From Bernardetiaceae bacterium (GTDB lineage: Bacteria > Bacteroidota > Bacteroidia > Cytophagales > Bernardetiaceae), in NCBI GenBank assembly GCA_020832465.1, contig JAFIER010000119.1, positions 18,653-82,652 on the forward strand: a DNA stretch of 64,000 nt. The letters are read 5' to 3'. How positions within the stretch are numbered: position 1 is the first letter of the stretch; each line of letters begins with the position of its first letter. Both the position numbers and the translations under genes were made by a program. Positions 17,748 to 26,620 of this stretch are shown piece by piece. A model generated the notes under the pieces. That model saw only the letters and a list, made by a program, of their open reading frames with translations. It was not told the DNA's origin and made no database searches.

Positions 17748-18766
17748 TTGACAAATATATCAACAAAATAACACAAGGTGATTGTTTGGCGCAACTTAAA
17801 AATATCCCTGATAATTCGGTCGATATGACTTTTGCCGACCCTCCTTTTAACTTGAAAAAAAAATACACAAGCTATACAGACAATCTTGAGTTTCAAGAAT
17901 ACCTCAAATGGTGTGAGCAGTGGATTTATGAAATGGTAAGAATAACGAAACCTACGGGTTCTATTTTTTTGCATAATATTCCTAAATGGTTGAGTTTTTA
18001 TGCTACTTATTTGAATCAATTTGCACATTTTAAGCATTGGATATCTTGGGACGCTCCGACTGCACCTATGGGTAAATCCTTACAACCCGCACATTACGGC
18101 ATACTTTTTTATACCAAAGAGCCTAAAGGTGCTAAAATTAACGAACTTCGTTACCCACACAAACGCGATAGAAAGCAAGGTTATTTACTTAAAGATTACG
18201 GAGGGAAAAAAGACCTTCTACACCCCTTCGGTCCGTTGGTATCAGATGTCTGGACGGATATTCACCGTATAAAGCACAATAGAAAAAGAGATCCACACCC
18301 TTGTCAGCTTCCTATTCACCTTTTAGATAGACTGATTTTATTGACTACTGACGAGAATGATATTGTACTTGACCCCTTTTCTGGCACAGGCACAACTGCT
18401 ATTGCAGCCAAACGGCTTGGACGAAAATATATAGGATTTGAGTTGGATACAGAGTACGTAGAAATTGCACAAAAAAAGCTCTATCAAACTACACCAAACT
18501 CCAAAATTGGAGACATTTGGGTAAGCTTTTATTTGAGCCAAGTCGTTACTATCAGACATAAAGACTGGGAGCACTTGAAGCCTTATTTTACTGTTCCTAC
18601 ACCTGCTAAAGCAATCGATTTTAAAAAGGCTGTATTGAAAGACAAGCGTTGGATTCCAAAAACAGATTTACAGGAGGTAGCCAAAAAAGAGTTAGAGGAT
18701 TTGAATCAACAAACAATAAACAATGGAAATAGAGTTTTCAAACAATTAAATTTTAAAGACTTGTAG
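17744..18766 (+). CDS. DNA methyltransferase, beta class (modification partner)
   Basis: 340 residues. Motif IV ADPPFNL lies at residues 31-37 and motif I LDPFSGTGTTAIAAKRLGR at about 208, the order expected for beta-class N6-adenine or N4-cytosine methyltransferases. Target-recognition sequence lies between them (KRDRKQGYLLKDYGG, HPCQLPIHLLDRLI). Start and stop codons overlap with the endonuclease, so the two proteins are co-translated, and this enzyme should protect the host sites. Confidence 0.9.
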   Translation: MIDKYINKITQGDCLAQLKNIPDNSVDMTFADPPFNLKKKYTSYTDNLEFQEYLKWCEQWIYEMVRITKPTGSIFLHNIPKWLSFYATYLNQFAHFKHWISWDAPTAPMGKSLQPAHYGILFYTKEPKGAKINELRYPHKRDRKQGYLLKDYGGKKDLLHPFGPLVSDVWTDIHRIKHNRKRDPHPCQLPIHLLDRLILLTTDENDIVLDPFSGTGTTAIAAKRLGRKYIGFELDTEYVEIAQKKLYQTTPNSKIGDIWVSFYLSQVVTIRHKDWEHLKPYFTVPTPAKAIDFKKAVLKDKRWIPKTDLQEVAKKELEDLNQQTINNGNRVFKQLNFKDL

Positions 18767-18810
18767 ATAGCGAGAAGACAACTTAAAGATTTTAAAAACA
18801 CAAAAAAACA

Positions 18811-19499
18811 ATGCTAAAAATATTATTTTTCTACCTTTTCATAAGTATTTTTATAATATGGGGCATAACGAGCTGCCAAGATTCCAAACATTCTGAAAAG
18901 CACAAGCACAAGACTGAGGTACGTAATAAAAATACAAACCTAGCAGAACAAGAAATATGGAATTATGTCAAGCATACTGATATAATTGATAAGACTAAAA
19001 TCATAAAATACAGTGCACCCTTTGATACTTTGCAATTCAATAAAGTCATTGCTTATGATTTTAATGGACAAGCACACCAGGGTATAATAAGCAGTACTAT
19101 AAATAAAAAGTTTAATAGAAGTATAAGTAAGCAAAAAGCGGTAAGTCCAGAGGACTTAAACTTTATGCTAAGAGTGCTGACTGATACCACTACTTATGGA
19201 GAAGTTACAGCATCTTGTTTTGACCCCAAATTAGGCATTGTTTTTTTTCAAGATAACACATTGTTTTTGTTATAGATATTTGCTTAGATTGTAAATATTT
19301 AGAATCTACAACAGAGATTCCCGCAGCTATACATCATAAAAAATATTATGAAAAAAATGATTTTTATGTGCTAAGAGGCTTTTCACGCCAAGGAGCTTTA
19401 AAAATCATAGAATTAGGCAAAAGATTTGATTTTTTCTATGGAAAAGTTGATATAGCACACATGCCTTTTTATTCAGAGAGCGATGAGAAAAAAAGATAG
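18811..19499 (+). pseudogene. Lipoprotein gene with a frameshift in a T-run
   Basis: The first frame (18811-19275) encodes a lipoprotein-type signal (IIWGITSCQDS) and ends prematurely after FDPKLGIVFFQDNTLFLL. From the T-run at 19263-19269 the -1 frame continues as DICLDCKYLESTTEIPAAIHH ... YSESDEKKR to TAG at 19497-19499. The two halves join into one protein: CFDPxLGIVF followed by xICLxC is a pattern of a Bacteroidota lipoprotein family of unknown role. One T restored at about 19265 repairs it. It could be a real pseudogene, phase-variable slippage or a sequencing error. Confidence 0.75.
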
Positions 19500-19699
19500 A
19501 TTTAAGTATACCTACACACCAAGAAGAGCAAGACATTAATGCCTGCATTAAAACAACTAAAAATAGATAGTGCATAAAGCAGCGTAAAAATTTATTTTTA
19601 TACTACTTAGAAAATATTACAAATACGGTAAGCAGACTTGTATTTTTATCACGATACTTTTATATTGCCTTAGTGTTTACCTGCAAAAAAACGCAACAA

Positions 19700-21340
19700 A
19701 TGAAAAAAAATCTATTTGGAGAAGTCGAAGTGCTTAGTTTGTCCATAGATAAAGCTGCGTCTGTAGCTAAGGTTTCGACAGCTACTATTAGGAATTGGAT
19801 AAAAACGGGTTACTTGAAACAAGCCGAGAAGGGCGATATTGAACTCAATAGCTTTAATCAATTCATGGAGAATATAGCAGGTAAGGATAAGTTAATCCAA
19901 CGTGCCAACAAACTCATGAAAGACGAGCACGACCACGATGCTTTATCTGAACTCATAAAAAGTAAAATCCATAGTAAAAACTGGGCTACAATTAGTAAAG
20001 CCTACGAGAACTCCCTCTCTAATGCCTATCGCAATAAGGAGGGAATTTACTATACACCGATTGATATCATCGAGGATATGTTTGAAGGCATATACATCAA
20101 TCACAACACTAAGTTTCTTGACCCTTGTTGTGGCTCAGGAAATTTTATTATTCAAGCTATCAAAAAAGGAGTTAAGCCCGAGCATGTGTATGGATTTGAT
20201 ATAGATGCCAATGCAGTAGAAATTACAAAAAAAAGAATCCAAGAAGAAACGGGCTATGATGCCTCTGAAAATATCAAAAAGTTAGATTTTCTCGAATCTG
20301 CTTTGCGTATGAGTAAAGAACGCCAGTACGATTTGATTTTTACAAACCCACCTTGGGGGAAAAAACTCAAAAAGAGAGAAAAGGAAAAATATGCAGCCTT
20401 ATACGGTGCAGGTAGCAGTAACGATACGACTTCTTTATTCTACTTTGCCTCTTTTCAGTTGTTAAAAGCTCAGGGCACACTTGGTTTTTTAGTCCAAGAG
20501 GCACTATTCAATATCTCGAGCTTCCGAGATGCGAGAAAGCATATTTTAAATCAAAAGTTGTTGCGATTGATTGACTACGGCAAACCATTTAAAGGATTAC
20601 TAACAAAAGCATTTGCATTTGTATTAAAAAAAGAAAATGCAAAAAATTTATCTGTACTATGTCAATACAGAGATATTGTACATAAAAAAAATCAAAGTGC
20701 ATTTGACAAAAATCCAAAGTCTATATTGAATTTCTGGACTAAAAAAGAAGATAGCCAGATTATCAATTTTATATACGAACAACCCCACACTACTTTACAA
20801 GAGAAAGCCAAATGGGGCTTAGGCATTGTAACAGGAAATAATGTAAAATACTGTGTCCAATCGCCAAAAGAAGGTTACGTACCTATTTTTAAAGGGACTG
20901 ATATTGCACCCAATAGCTTAAAACCACCTTCAAACTATATACCAAGAGATTTTTCTAACTATCAGCAAGTAGCCCCAATTTCTTTATATCAAGCGAAAAG
21001 CAAGTTGATATATAGATTTATCTCATCAAAATTAGTATTTTTCTGTGATACAGAACAACGCTTTATTCTGAATAGTGCAAACTTTTTGATACCCAATCCC
21101 TCACTTGGTATTTCAAATCAGCAACTTGCAGATTTACTAAATAGTAATTTTATGAACTGGCTGTTTACCGCACTTTTTAATACGCACAAAGTTTTGCGTG
21201 GAGACTTAGAACAACTCCCTATTCATACAGCATATTTCAAAGAGCAAAATAAATTTACAGAGGAATCTTTTCTCGATTATTTAGGATTAAAAGCAAGCAA
21301 CCACGAGCAAGCTATCCGATATGCTGCGAAACGAAAATAA
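19700..21340 (+). CDS. N6-adenine DNA methyltransferase with N-terminal HTH (orphan)
   Basis: 546 residues from MKKNLFGEVEV (19700; a GTG at 19673 is also in frame). Residues about 8-45 form a MerR/excisionase-like helix-turn-helix (SIDKAASVAKVSTATIRNWIK). The catalytic domain is gamma class: KEGIYYTPIDIIEDM, motif I FLDPCCGSGNFIIQA (about 139-153), and motif IV FTNPPWGKK (about 214). The C-terminal third looks like a target-recognition domain (GIVTGNNVKYC, PIFKGTDIAP, FILNSANFLIPNP). No restriction enzyme is adjacent. It may be an orphan regulator or a remnant of an Eco57I/TaqI-type system. Confidence 0.85.
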   Translation: MKKNLFGEVEVLSLSIDKAASVAKVSTATIRNWIKTGYLKQAEKGDIELNSFNQFMENIAGKDKLIQRANKLMKDEHDHDALSELIKSKIHSKNWATISKAYENSLSNAYRNKEGIYYTPIDIIEDMFEGIYINHNTKFLDPCCGSGNFIIQAIKKGVKPEHVYGFDIDANAVEITKKRIQEETGYDASENIKKLDFLESALRMSKERQYDLIFTNPPWGKKLKKREKEKYAALYGAGSSNDTTSLFYFASFQLLKAQGTLGFLVQEALFNISSFRDARKHILNQKLLRLIDYGKPFKGLLTKAFAFVLKKENAKNLSVLCQYRDIVHKKNQSAFDKNPKSILNFWTKKEDSQIINFIYEQPHTTLQEKAKWGLGIVTGNNVKYCVQSPKEGYVPIFKGTDIAPNSLKPPSNYIPRDFSNYQQVAPISLYQAKSKLIYRFISSKLVFFCDTEQRFILNSANFLIPNPSLGISNQQLADLLNSNFMNWLFTALFNTHKVLRGDLEQLPIHTAYFKEQNKFTEESFLDYLGLKASNHEQAIRYAAKRK

Positions 21341-21419
21341 AATACGCCAAAAACTACTCTCGTGAAGGAGCACAAAGCCTAAGACATTATGTAATACTAA
21401 AAATTTTATGCCATTACAA

Positions 21420-21450
21420 TTTGCATATCGCAATTTGTTCTGTTATTTTG
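21420..21450 (+). promoter_or_regulatory. Candidate trpS promoter
   Basis: TTTG (21420-21423), a 19-base spacer and TTATTTTG (21443-21450) match the Bacteroidota consensus at 11 of 12 positions. It lies about 50 bases before the trpS ATG. Confidence 0.45.
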
Positions 21451-21501
21451 CAACCTTGAATAATAGCGTATTCCTACGAACAAACAAACAAACAAACAAT
21501 T

Positions 21502-22470
21502 ATGTCGAGAATCCTTACCGGAATTCAAAGCTCAGGCAGGCCGCACTTGGGCAATGCCTTAGGGGCTATCGTGCCCGCTATTGAGCTTTCTAAAAAAGAG
21601 GGTAACGAATCACTGTTTTTTATAGCTGATTTACACTCACTCACTACAATAAAAGATGCACAAGCACGCATCGAAAACCGAAATGCTATCGCCGCTGCTT
21701 GGCTGGCTTTTGGTTTTGATACCGAAAAAAATATTTTCTATAGACAATCTAAACGCCTTGAAGTCTGCGAACTTACTTGGTATCTCAACTGCTTTGCACC
21801 TTTTCCCATGCTCGCAAATGCTCACTCTTTTAAAGATAAATCGGATAAACTTGCTGATGTAAATGCAGGACTTTTTACCTATCCCGTACTCATGGCTGCT
21901 GATATTTTACTATACGATGCCAACTATGTACCCGTAGGTAAAGATCAAAGACAGCACCTCGAGATGACAAGGGATATAGCCGCTTCATTCAACCACCGAT
22001 ATGGTGAAGTTTTTGTGCTCCCAGAAGTCAAAATACAAGAAAACGTGCAAACAGTACCAGGCACAGATGGACAAAAAATGAGTAAATCTTATGGCAATAC
22101 TATCGATATTTTTATCCCTGAAAAACAACTCAAAAAGCAAATCATGGGCATTCAAACCGATAGCACACCTTTAGAAGCACCCAAAAATCCAGACAATTGT
22201 AACGTCTTTGCCCTCTATAGTCTTTTGGCAAACCAAGAACAAGTTCAAACAATGCGTCAAAATTATGAAGCTGGAAATTATGGCTACGGACACGCAAAAA
22301 AAGAACTACTCGGAATTATTTTAGAAAAATATAGCGAGGCACGTAAAATATTTGATCATTATATGGCAAATACACAGGAGCTAGACGAACAGCTCGAAAA
22401 AGGCGAAATAAAAGCCAAAATTATTGCAGAACAAGTACTCGAGCGTGTGCGCAAAGCCTTAGGATTTTAA
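21502..22470 (+). CDS. trpS: Tryptophanyl-tRNA synthetase
   Basis: Charges tRNA-Trp with tryptophan using ATP. 322 residues, a normal bacterial length. The class I landmarks are RILTGIQSSGRPHLGNALGA (HIGH-type motif HLGN) and DGQKMSKSYGNTI (KMSKS). Between them are SLFFIADLHSLTT, YPVLMAADILLYDANYVPVG and DQRQHLEMTRDIA, all typical of TrpS. Single cytoplasmic enzyme. Confidence 0.96.
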   Translation: MSRILTGIQSSGRPHLGNALGAIVPAIELSKKEGNESLFFIADLHSLTTIKDAQARIENRNAIAAAWLAFGFDTEKNIFYRQSKRLEVCELTWYLNCFAPFPMLANAHSFKDKSDKLADVNAGLFTYPVLMAADILLYDANYVPVGKDQRQHLEMTRDIAASFNHRYGEVFVLPEVKIQENVQTVPGTDGQKMSKSYGNTIDIFIPEKQLKKQIMGIQTDSTPLEAPKNPDNCNVFALYSLLANQEQVQTMRQNYEAGNYGYGHAKKELLGIILEKYSEARKIFDHYMANTQELDEQLEKGEIKAKIIAEQVLERVRKALGF

Positions 22471-22505
22471 TCTAAAACATACTAATAGGCATTGGCCACA
22501 ATTAA

Positions 22506-22591
22506 GGGGTGTACGTCAAGTTGGTAAATCGACTTAGGTAGTTTCAGAAATAACATTTCTGGGCTAATTTAGCAAAGCTGTCGTGCACCCC
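22506..22591. repeat. MITE-like palindromic repeat, full element
   Basis: Starts GGGGTGTACGTCAAGTTGG and ends GCAAAGCTGTCGTGCACCCC. The two ends are inverted relatives of each other, with a half-preserved AACATTTCT hairpin between. It sits downstream of trpS and codes for nothing. Confidence 0.72.
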
Positions 22592-22723
22592 AATTAAGAG
22601 CTAACAGTTAGCTCTACAATGAAAACTCCAGCTTTATATCAGTAGTATCTGCTGTGAGCCCAAAATGGAGATTTTTACTTCAAAACTCATATTTTTTTTA
22701 CAAAACTAAAACAGTTTATTGTC

Positions 22724-23980
22724 ATGGGATTTTTTAATGCACTTGCGATATTGATTTCACTTGCAGCCATTTTTGGTTATATCAATCATCGTTTTTTAAA
22801 ACTGCCTTCTACGATTGGCGTTATGCTGATTTCCTTGATTTTGTCATTGCTCATAGTAGCCTCTGGCGAATTTGCACCCGAGCTTTTTAAAGGCGCAAAA
22901 GATGCAGTTATTGCAGTAGATTTTTCTGATTTTTTGATGGAAGTTATGCTTAGTTTTTTGCTTTTTGCGGGCGCATTGCACGTGGACATCAAAACGCTGG
23001 CTGCCGAGCGAAATCCAATCATTTTCTTTTCTACGATTGGGGTTGTGCTCTCCACTTTTCTTATCGGAACGATTATGTATTTTGTATTCTCTATGCTCGG
23101 AATAGGAATTGACTATATTTACTGTTTAATCTTTGGTTCTTTGATTTCGCCGACCGACCCAATTGCTGTTCTAGCAATTTTGAAGCAAGCAGGCGTGCCT
23201 AAAAACTTAGAAGTAAAGATTACGGGCGAGTCGCTTTTTAATGACGGCGTAGCGGTTGTAGTTTTTATAAGTCTTTTTGGTATTGCACAAAAAGGCATTG
23301 AAAATGTAACGGCAGCAGACGTAGCCATACTTTTTGCACAAGAAGCCGTAGGTGGCATTCTTTTAGGTTTTGCTATTGGCTATGTGGGTTATTATTTAAT
23401 GAAATCTATTGATGCTTATATTGTCGAAGTTTTGATTTCGCTGGCTGTCGTGATGGGTGGTTATGCTTTTGCAACTTATATGCACATGTCTGGTCCTTTG
23501 AGCGTTGTAGTTGCGGGGTTAATTATCGGTACGCAAGGGCGTAATATTGCTATGTCAGACCTTACCCGTGAGTATTTGGATAAGTTTTGGGAAATGATTG
23601 ATGAGGTTTTGAATGCTATTTTGTTTGTGCTTATCGGTTTGGAGGTATTGGTTATTACTTTCGAAATGACTTATCTTGTAGCAGGTCTTATTGCCATTGT
23701 GGTAGCCCTGGCTGTGCGTTTGATAGCCGTAGGTTTGCCTATTTCGCTAATGAAATTGCGCCGTGAGTTCGTTCCAAATACAATTATGATTATGACTTGG
23801 GGCGGTCTTAGAGGCGGGATTTCGGTAGCCTTAGCCCTTTCGCTCACAGCAGCTATGCCACGTGATTTAATCGTAACGGTTACTTATGTGGTTGTAATAT
23901 TTTCTATTGTCGTACAGGGCTTGAGCATCGGTAAGTTAGTAAAATACTCAAAAAATAAAGCCTTACGCGCAGAGCAGTAA
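22724..23980 (+). CDS. Na+/H+ antiporter, CPA1/NhaP family
   Basis: 418 residues with about twelve hydrophobic helices. Conserved ion-path motifs are LIFGSLISPTDPIAVLAIL, KITGESLFNDGVAVVVFISLFG (Asn-Asp pair), GPLSVVVAGLIIGTQG and TWGGLRGGISVALALSL. The family exchanges cytoplasmic Na+ (or K+) for H+ at the inner membrane, for pH and salt homeostasis. There is no C-terminal regulatory domain, so it is the short form. Single gene between two repeat-rich gaps. Confidence 0.92.
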   Translation: MGFFNALAILISLAAIFGYINHRFLKLPSTIGVMLISLILSLLIVASGEFAPELFKGAKDAVIAVDFSDFLMEVMLSFLLFAGALHVDIKTLAAERNPIIFFSTIGVVLSTFLIGTIMYFVFSMLGIGIDYIYCLIFGSLISPTDPIAVLAILKQAGVPKNLEVKITGESLFNDGVAVVVFISLFGIAQKGIENVTAADVAILFAQEAVGGILLGFAIGYVGYYLMKSIDAYIVEVLISLAVVMGGYAFATYMHMSGPLSVVVAGLIIGTQGRNIAMSDLTREYLDKFWEMIDEVLNAILFVLIGLEVLVITFEMTYLVAGLIAIVVALAVRLIAVGLPISLMKLRREFVPNTIMIMTWGGLRGGISVALALSLTAAMPRDLIVTVTYVVVIFSIVVQGLSIGKLVKYSKNKALRAEQ

Positions 23981-24037
23981 TCCAAAATTCAAATGGTAAG
24001 CATTAGCAAATCAAGTATATAATACCTAAATAGCCTT

Positions 24038-24070
24038 AGAACTAACAGTTCTTTGAGAACTGTTAGTTTT
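24038..24070. repeat. Hairpin repeat, AACAGTTCT type
   Basis: AGAACTAACAGTTCT pairs with AGAACTGTTAGTTTT around TTG. It is a member of the dispersed hairpin family, downstream of the antiporter gene. Confidence 0.68.
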
Positions 24071-24116
24071 GAAAGACTTTGAGCATTACATCTTTAAGAC
24101 TACCTGAAAAATAAGG

Positions 24117-24328
24117 CGTGTACGTCAAGTTGGTAAATCAACTTAGATAGTTTCAGCCTTCAAAGTTTTTAAAGCTGTAGCCCGAAGCTCCAGCTTAGGA
24201 AATAGCTTATAACGAAGCTGGAGCTTCGTACTACAGGCAATAAAGATATTAGATGTCAAATTTTTAGAAATAACATTTCTGACAGAAATGTTATTTCCGA
24301 GATAATTTAACAAAATTGTCGTACACCC
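24117..24328. repeat. MITE-like repeat carrying a nested palindrome
   Basis: Ends GTGTACGTCAAGTTGG and ACAAAATTGTCGTACACCC match the element at 22506. Between them lies an intact AACATTTCT/AGAAATGTT hairpin (about 24267-24290) and an extra 62-base palindrome at 24175-24236, so one repeat type has apparently landed inside another. Confidence 0.72.
24175..24236. repeat. 62-base palindrome, CTGTAG type (copy 1)
   Basis: Begins CTGTAG, ends CTACAG; the inner arms GAAGCTCCAGCTT and GAAGCTGGAGCTTC pair. The copy at 29853-29914 has the same length and nearly the same sequence, so this is a third dispersed repeat family. Confidence 0.72.
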
Positions 24329-24540
24329 AAAATAAGAACACTATCGCATGCACCTGTTTTTTTTATGTAGCTGTCGGTTTTCTAAATACGAACTTATGCC
24401 TACCTCAAACACGATCATAAACAAGAATTTTATTTTTTCAGAACTAATTTTATGATTTTACGTTAGTCCTAAAGTAAAACATAATAGTCTATTTTAGCTG
24501 TTAATTGCAGTATGTTTGAATCAAAATGCCTTTATAAAAA

Positions 24541-25485
24541 ATGTCAGAACTCATTATCCCTTTTGATACTGTTGAAAAACTTCCATTTTCGGTTAGCAAT
24601 CATTTAGCTACACTGCCAGCAGAGGCGCAGCAAGAATTTCTTATCGAGTATAAAAGAAGCGAAAGAACAAGTATTGTTGGATATTTGCTACAATTTACAT
24701 TTTGGGCGCATTATGCCTATTACGAGCAATGGCTTTTACAAGTACTCTTTTGGATAACAGGTGGAGGCTTTGGCTTATGGTGGTTTATAGACCTTTTTAG
24801 AATACCTGCTATAAACAAAGAATATAACCAAAAATTAGCAGACCGAATTTTGAGAAGGGTCAGTTTTAAATATAAAGGACAAAAAACAAATGCACAGCGA
24901 ACCATACAAGATATGCGCACCGAAAAAGTTGCCCCAAAACCGCGCAATTTTTACCGTAATGCCTACGACCCCGCATATCCTACAGTAGAACACCTCAATA
25001 TCGGTTTTCTGCTCGACTGTGAAATGCAGACTTGGCAAGTCAGTAATATCCGTCAGTATGACTACGACTCAGGCTATACCGAGCGTGACCTAAAGCTCAA
25101 TAGCGGTAACGAAAAAGCCCATCTTTATTTAAGCTGGGAAGGGCAATACTTAGAGGTCGTTTTTGCTAAACGCATCAATTTGCACCGCCTTGCTGAAAGC
25201 CTCGAAATCGCTATAAAAACCGAACGAACACCGCATAATGTAATTGATTTTGAAGGTGTTACATACTACAGAGAAAGCCCAAAAGAAGGTACTATATTCG
25301 AACTTAGTGTGGAAGGTTCGCCATACAGACGTACACTTGTATGGGAGTATTATGACGACTCACATACACAATATATCAGAATAGAACGACAAGGTTCGGA
25401 TAAGTTTAAAGCTGCCATTGGAAAACGAATTGCAGACTTTGAAATTACACAAATTTTACCAAAAAACAAGGAAGAAGAATTTTAA
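24541..25485 (+). CDS. TM2-domain membrane protein
   Basis: 314 residues. Residues about 40-90 hold a TM2-like domain: two membrane helices with the FWITGGGFGLWWFIDLFRIP motif, preceded by a soluble N-terminus. The remaining 220 residues are soluble and unrecognised (KPRNFYRNAYDPAYPTVEHL, DYDSGYTERDLKLNS, ENAH-like turns absent), with short beta-rich segments. Orthologues have no defined biochemical role. It ends 8 bases before the CoA-binding gene, so the two form an operon closed by the terminator at 25892. Confidence 0.68.
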   Translation: MSELIIPFDTVEKLPFSVSNHLATLPAEAQQEFLIEYKRSERTSIVGYLLQFTFWAHYAYYEQWLLQVLFWITGGGFGLWWFIDLFRIPAINKEYNQKLADRILRRVSFKYKGQKTNAQRTIQDMRTEKVAPKPRNFYRNAYDPAYPTVEHLNIGFLLDCEMQTWQVSNIRQYDYDSGYTERDLKLNSGNEKAHLYLSWEGQYLEVVFAKRINLHRLAESLEIAIKTERTPHNVIDFEGVTYYRESPKEGTIFELSVEGSPYRRTLVWEYYDDSHTQYIRIERQGSDKFKAAIGKRIADFEITQILPKNKEEEF

Positions 25486-25493
25486 ATTGTAAT

Positions 25494-25859
25494 ATGAACA
25501 AAAAAACACTTATACTCGGCGCCACAGATAACCCCGCAAGATATGCTTTCAGAGCAGCTAATATGTTGCAAAACGAAGGACACGATATTGTGCCCGTAGG
25601 TATTAAAAATGGGCAAGTATTAGGCAAAGAGATTATCAAAGACAAAACTCAAATTTTTGATGATATAGATACCATAACCCTATACGTCGGCACAAGAAAC
25701 CAAGCAGAATGGTATGATTATATCCTCAAAACAGCACCCAAACGCCTCATTTTTAACCCCGGAACAGAAAATTCTGAACTTCAAAAGCTCGCTCAAAACA
25801 AAGGCATACAAACAGAAAATAGCTGTACGCTTGTGCTTTTGAGCATAGGGCAGTATTAA
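25494..25859 (+). CDS. CoA-binding-domain protein (YccU-like)
   Basis: 121 residues forming a single Rossmann-like CoA-binding domain: KTLILGATDNPARYAFRAANML, GHDIVPVGIKNG, DTITLYVGTRNQ, IFNPGTENSELQKLAQ and SCTLVLLSIGQY. Known family members bind CoA, but no enzymatic role has been settled. Second gene of a two-gene operon with the TM2 protein. Confidence 0.87.
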   Translation: MNKKTLILGATDNPARYAFRAANMLQNEGHDIVPVGIKNGQVLGKEIIKDKTQIFDDIDTITLYVGTRNQAEWYDYILKTAPKRLIFNPGTENSELQKLAQNKGIQTENSCTLVLLSIGQY

Positions 25860-25891
25860 AATATTTTAGTTCCCTACCGATAAAGTAAATC

Positions 25892-25927
25892 AAAGGTCGC
25901 TTCACAATCGTGAGGCGACCTTTTTTT
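25892..25927 (+). terminator. Rho-independent terminator of the TM2/CoA-binding operon
   Basis: AAAGGTCGC and GCGACCTTT enclose a short inner stem TCAC/GTGA, followed by a run of seven T. It lies 33 bases after the stop codon. Confidence 0.88.
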
Positions 25928-26109
25928 ATGCCTAAAAAACTATACCTATTTAAGATAAAAAAATGCAAAGCTTTAATAGATGTTACTTTATCTTAAATTT
26001 AAAAACCTGCCACATATTTGGTTTTTGCTTGTTTTTTGCCGTAATTAACGTATATACTACTGCGTTTATGCCGCAACAAATTATTTTCTAACTAAAAAGT
26101 ATCTTTATT

Positions 26110-26523
26110 ATGTTTAAAACCTACTTTTATACACTACTCACGCTATTTATCTTTTTCGGTGCAAACTTACAAGCCCAAGAAGAGCAAAGCTATGCTGATG
26201 CAATTAAGGCATCGCAAGACGAGGACGGAAATCCTGTTTTTGATGTGGATTTAATGAAAGTACAACCACAAAATTCAGCTCGAATTTATGTACATTTTTA
26301 CTTAGAAACAAGACCAGAAGTACACCTAGCGCGAAGCAAAGGACGTGCTTATAGCCTTGTAAGCCTTAAAACAGAAGATGCTGTTACACAAAGACAAGTA
26401 GATAGATGGCTACAAGAAGCACAGAAGACAGTAGAAACCATCTTAGGTAGCGAAAGCGATGAACAACAACTACACATCATTTTCAAAACTAAAGTAGCCG
26501 AACTGATACAAGCCAGTAGGTAA
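26110..26523 (+). CDS. Small exported protein of unknown function
   Basis: 137 residues with a signal peptide (MFKTYFYTLLTLFIFFGANLQAQ, about residues 1-23) and a mature domain of 114 residues beginning EEQSYADAIKASQDEDGNPVF. It has alternating strand and helix character and no cysteines. I do not recognise a family. It lies about 100 bases upstream of the giant CUB-like secreted protein and on the same strand, so a related surface role is possible (inference only). Confidence 0.6.
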   Translation: MFKTYFYTLLTLFIFFGANLQAQEEQSYADAIKASQDEDGNPVFDVDLMKVQPQNSARIYVHFYLETRPEVHLARSKGRAYSLVSLKTEDAVTQRQVDRWLQEAQKTVETILGSESDEQQLHIIFKTKVAELIQASR

Positions 26524-26620
26524 ATACAAGCCTTTAATATTACTGATTACGTATAGCATTTTTTTGACTCCAAAATATGTAATCTTGAAATAAATCTTAC
26601 ATATAACAAACATTTTTACG

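Larger units (their letters stand above)
23981..24540. other. Repeat-filled intergenic region
   Basis: About 560 bases without a gene. The left part holds the hairpin at 24038 and the MITE-like element at 24117, which is itself split by a smaller palindrome. The right part (24330-24540) is AT-rich, and I see nothing in it. Confidence 0.7.
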
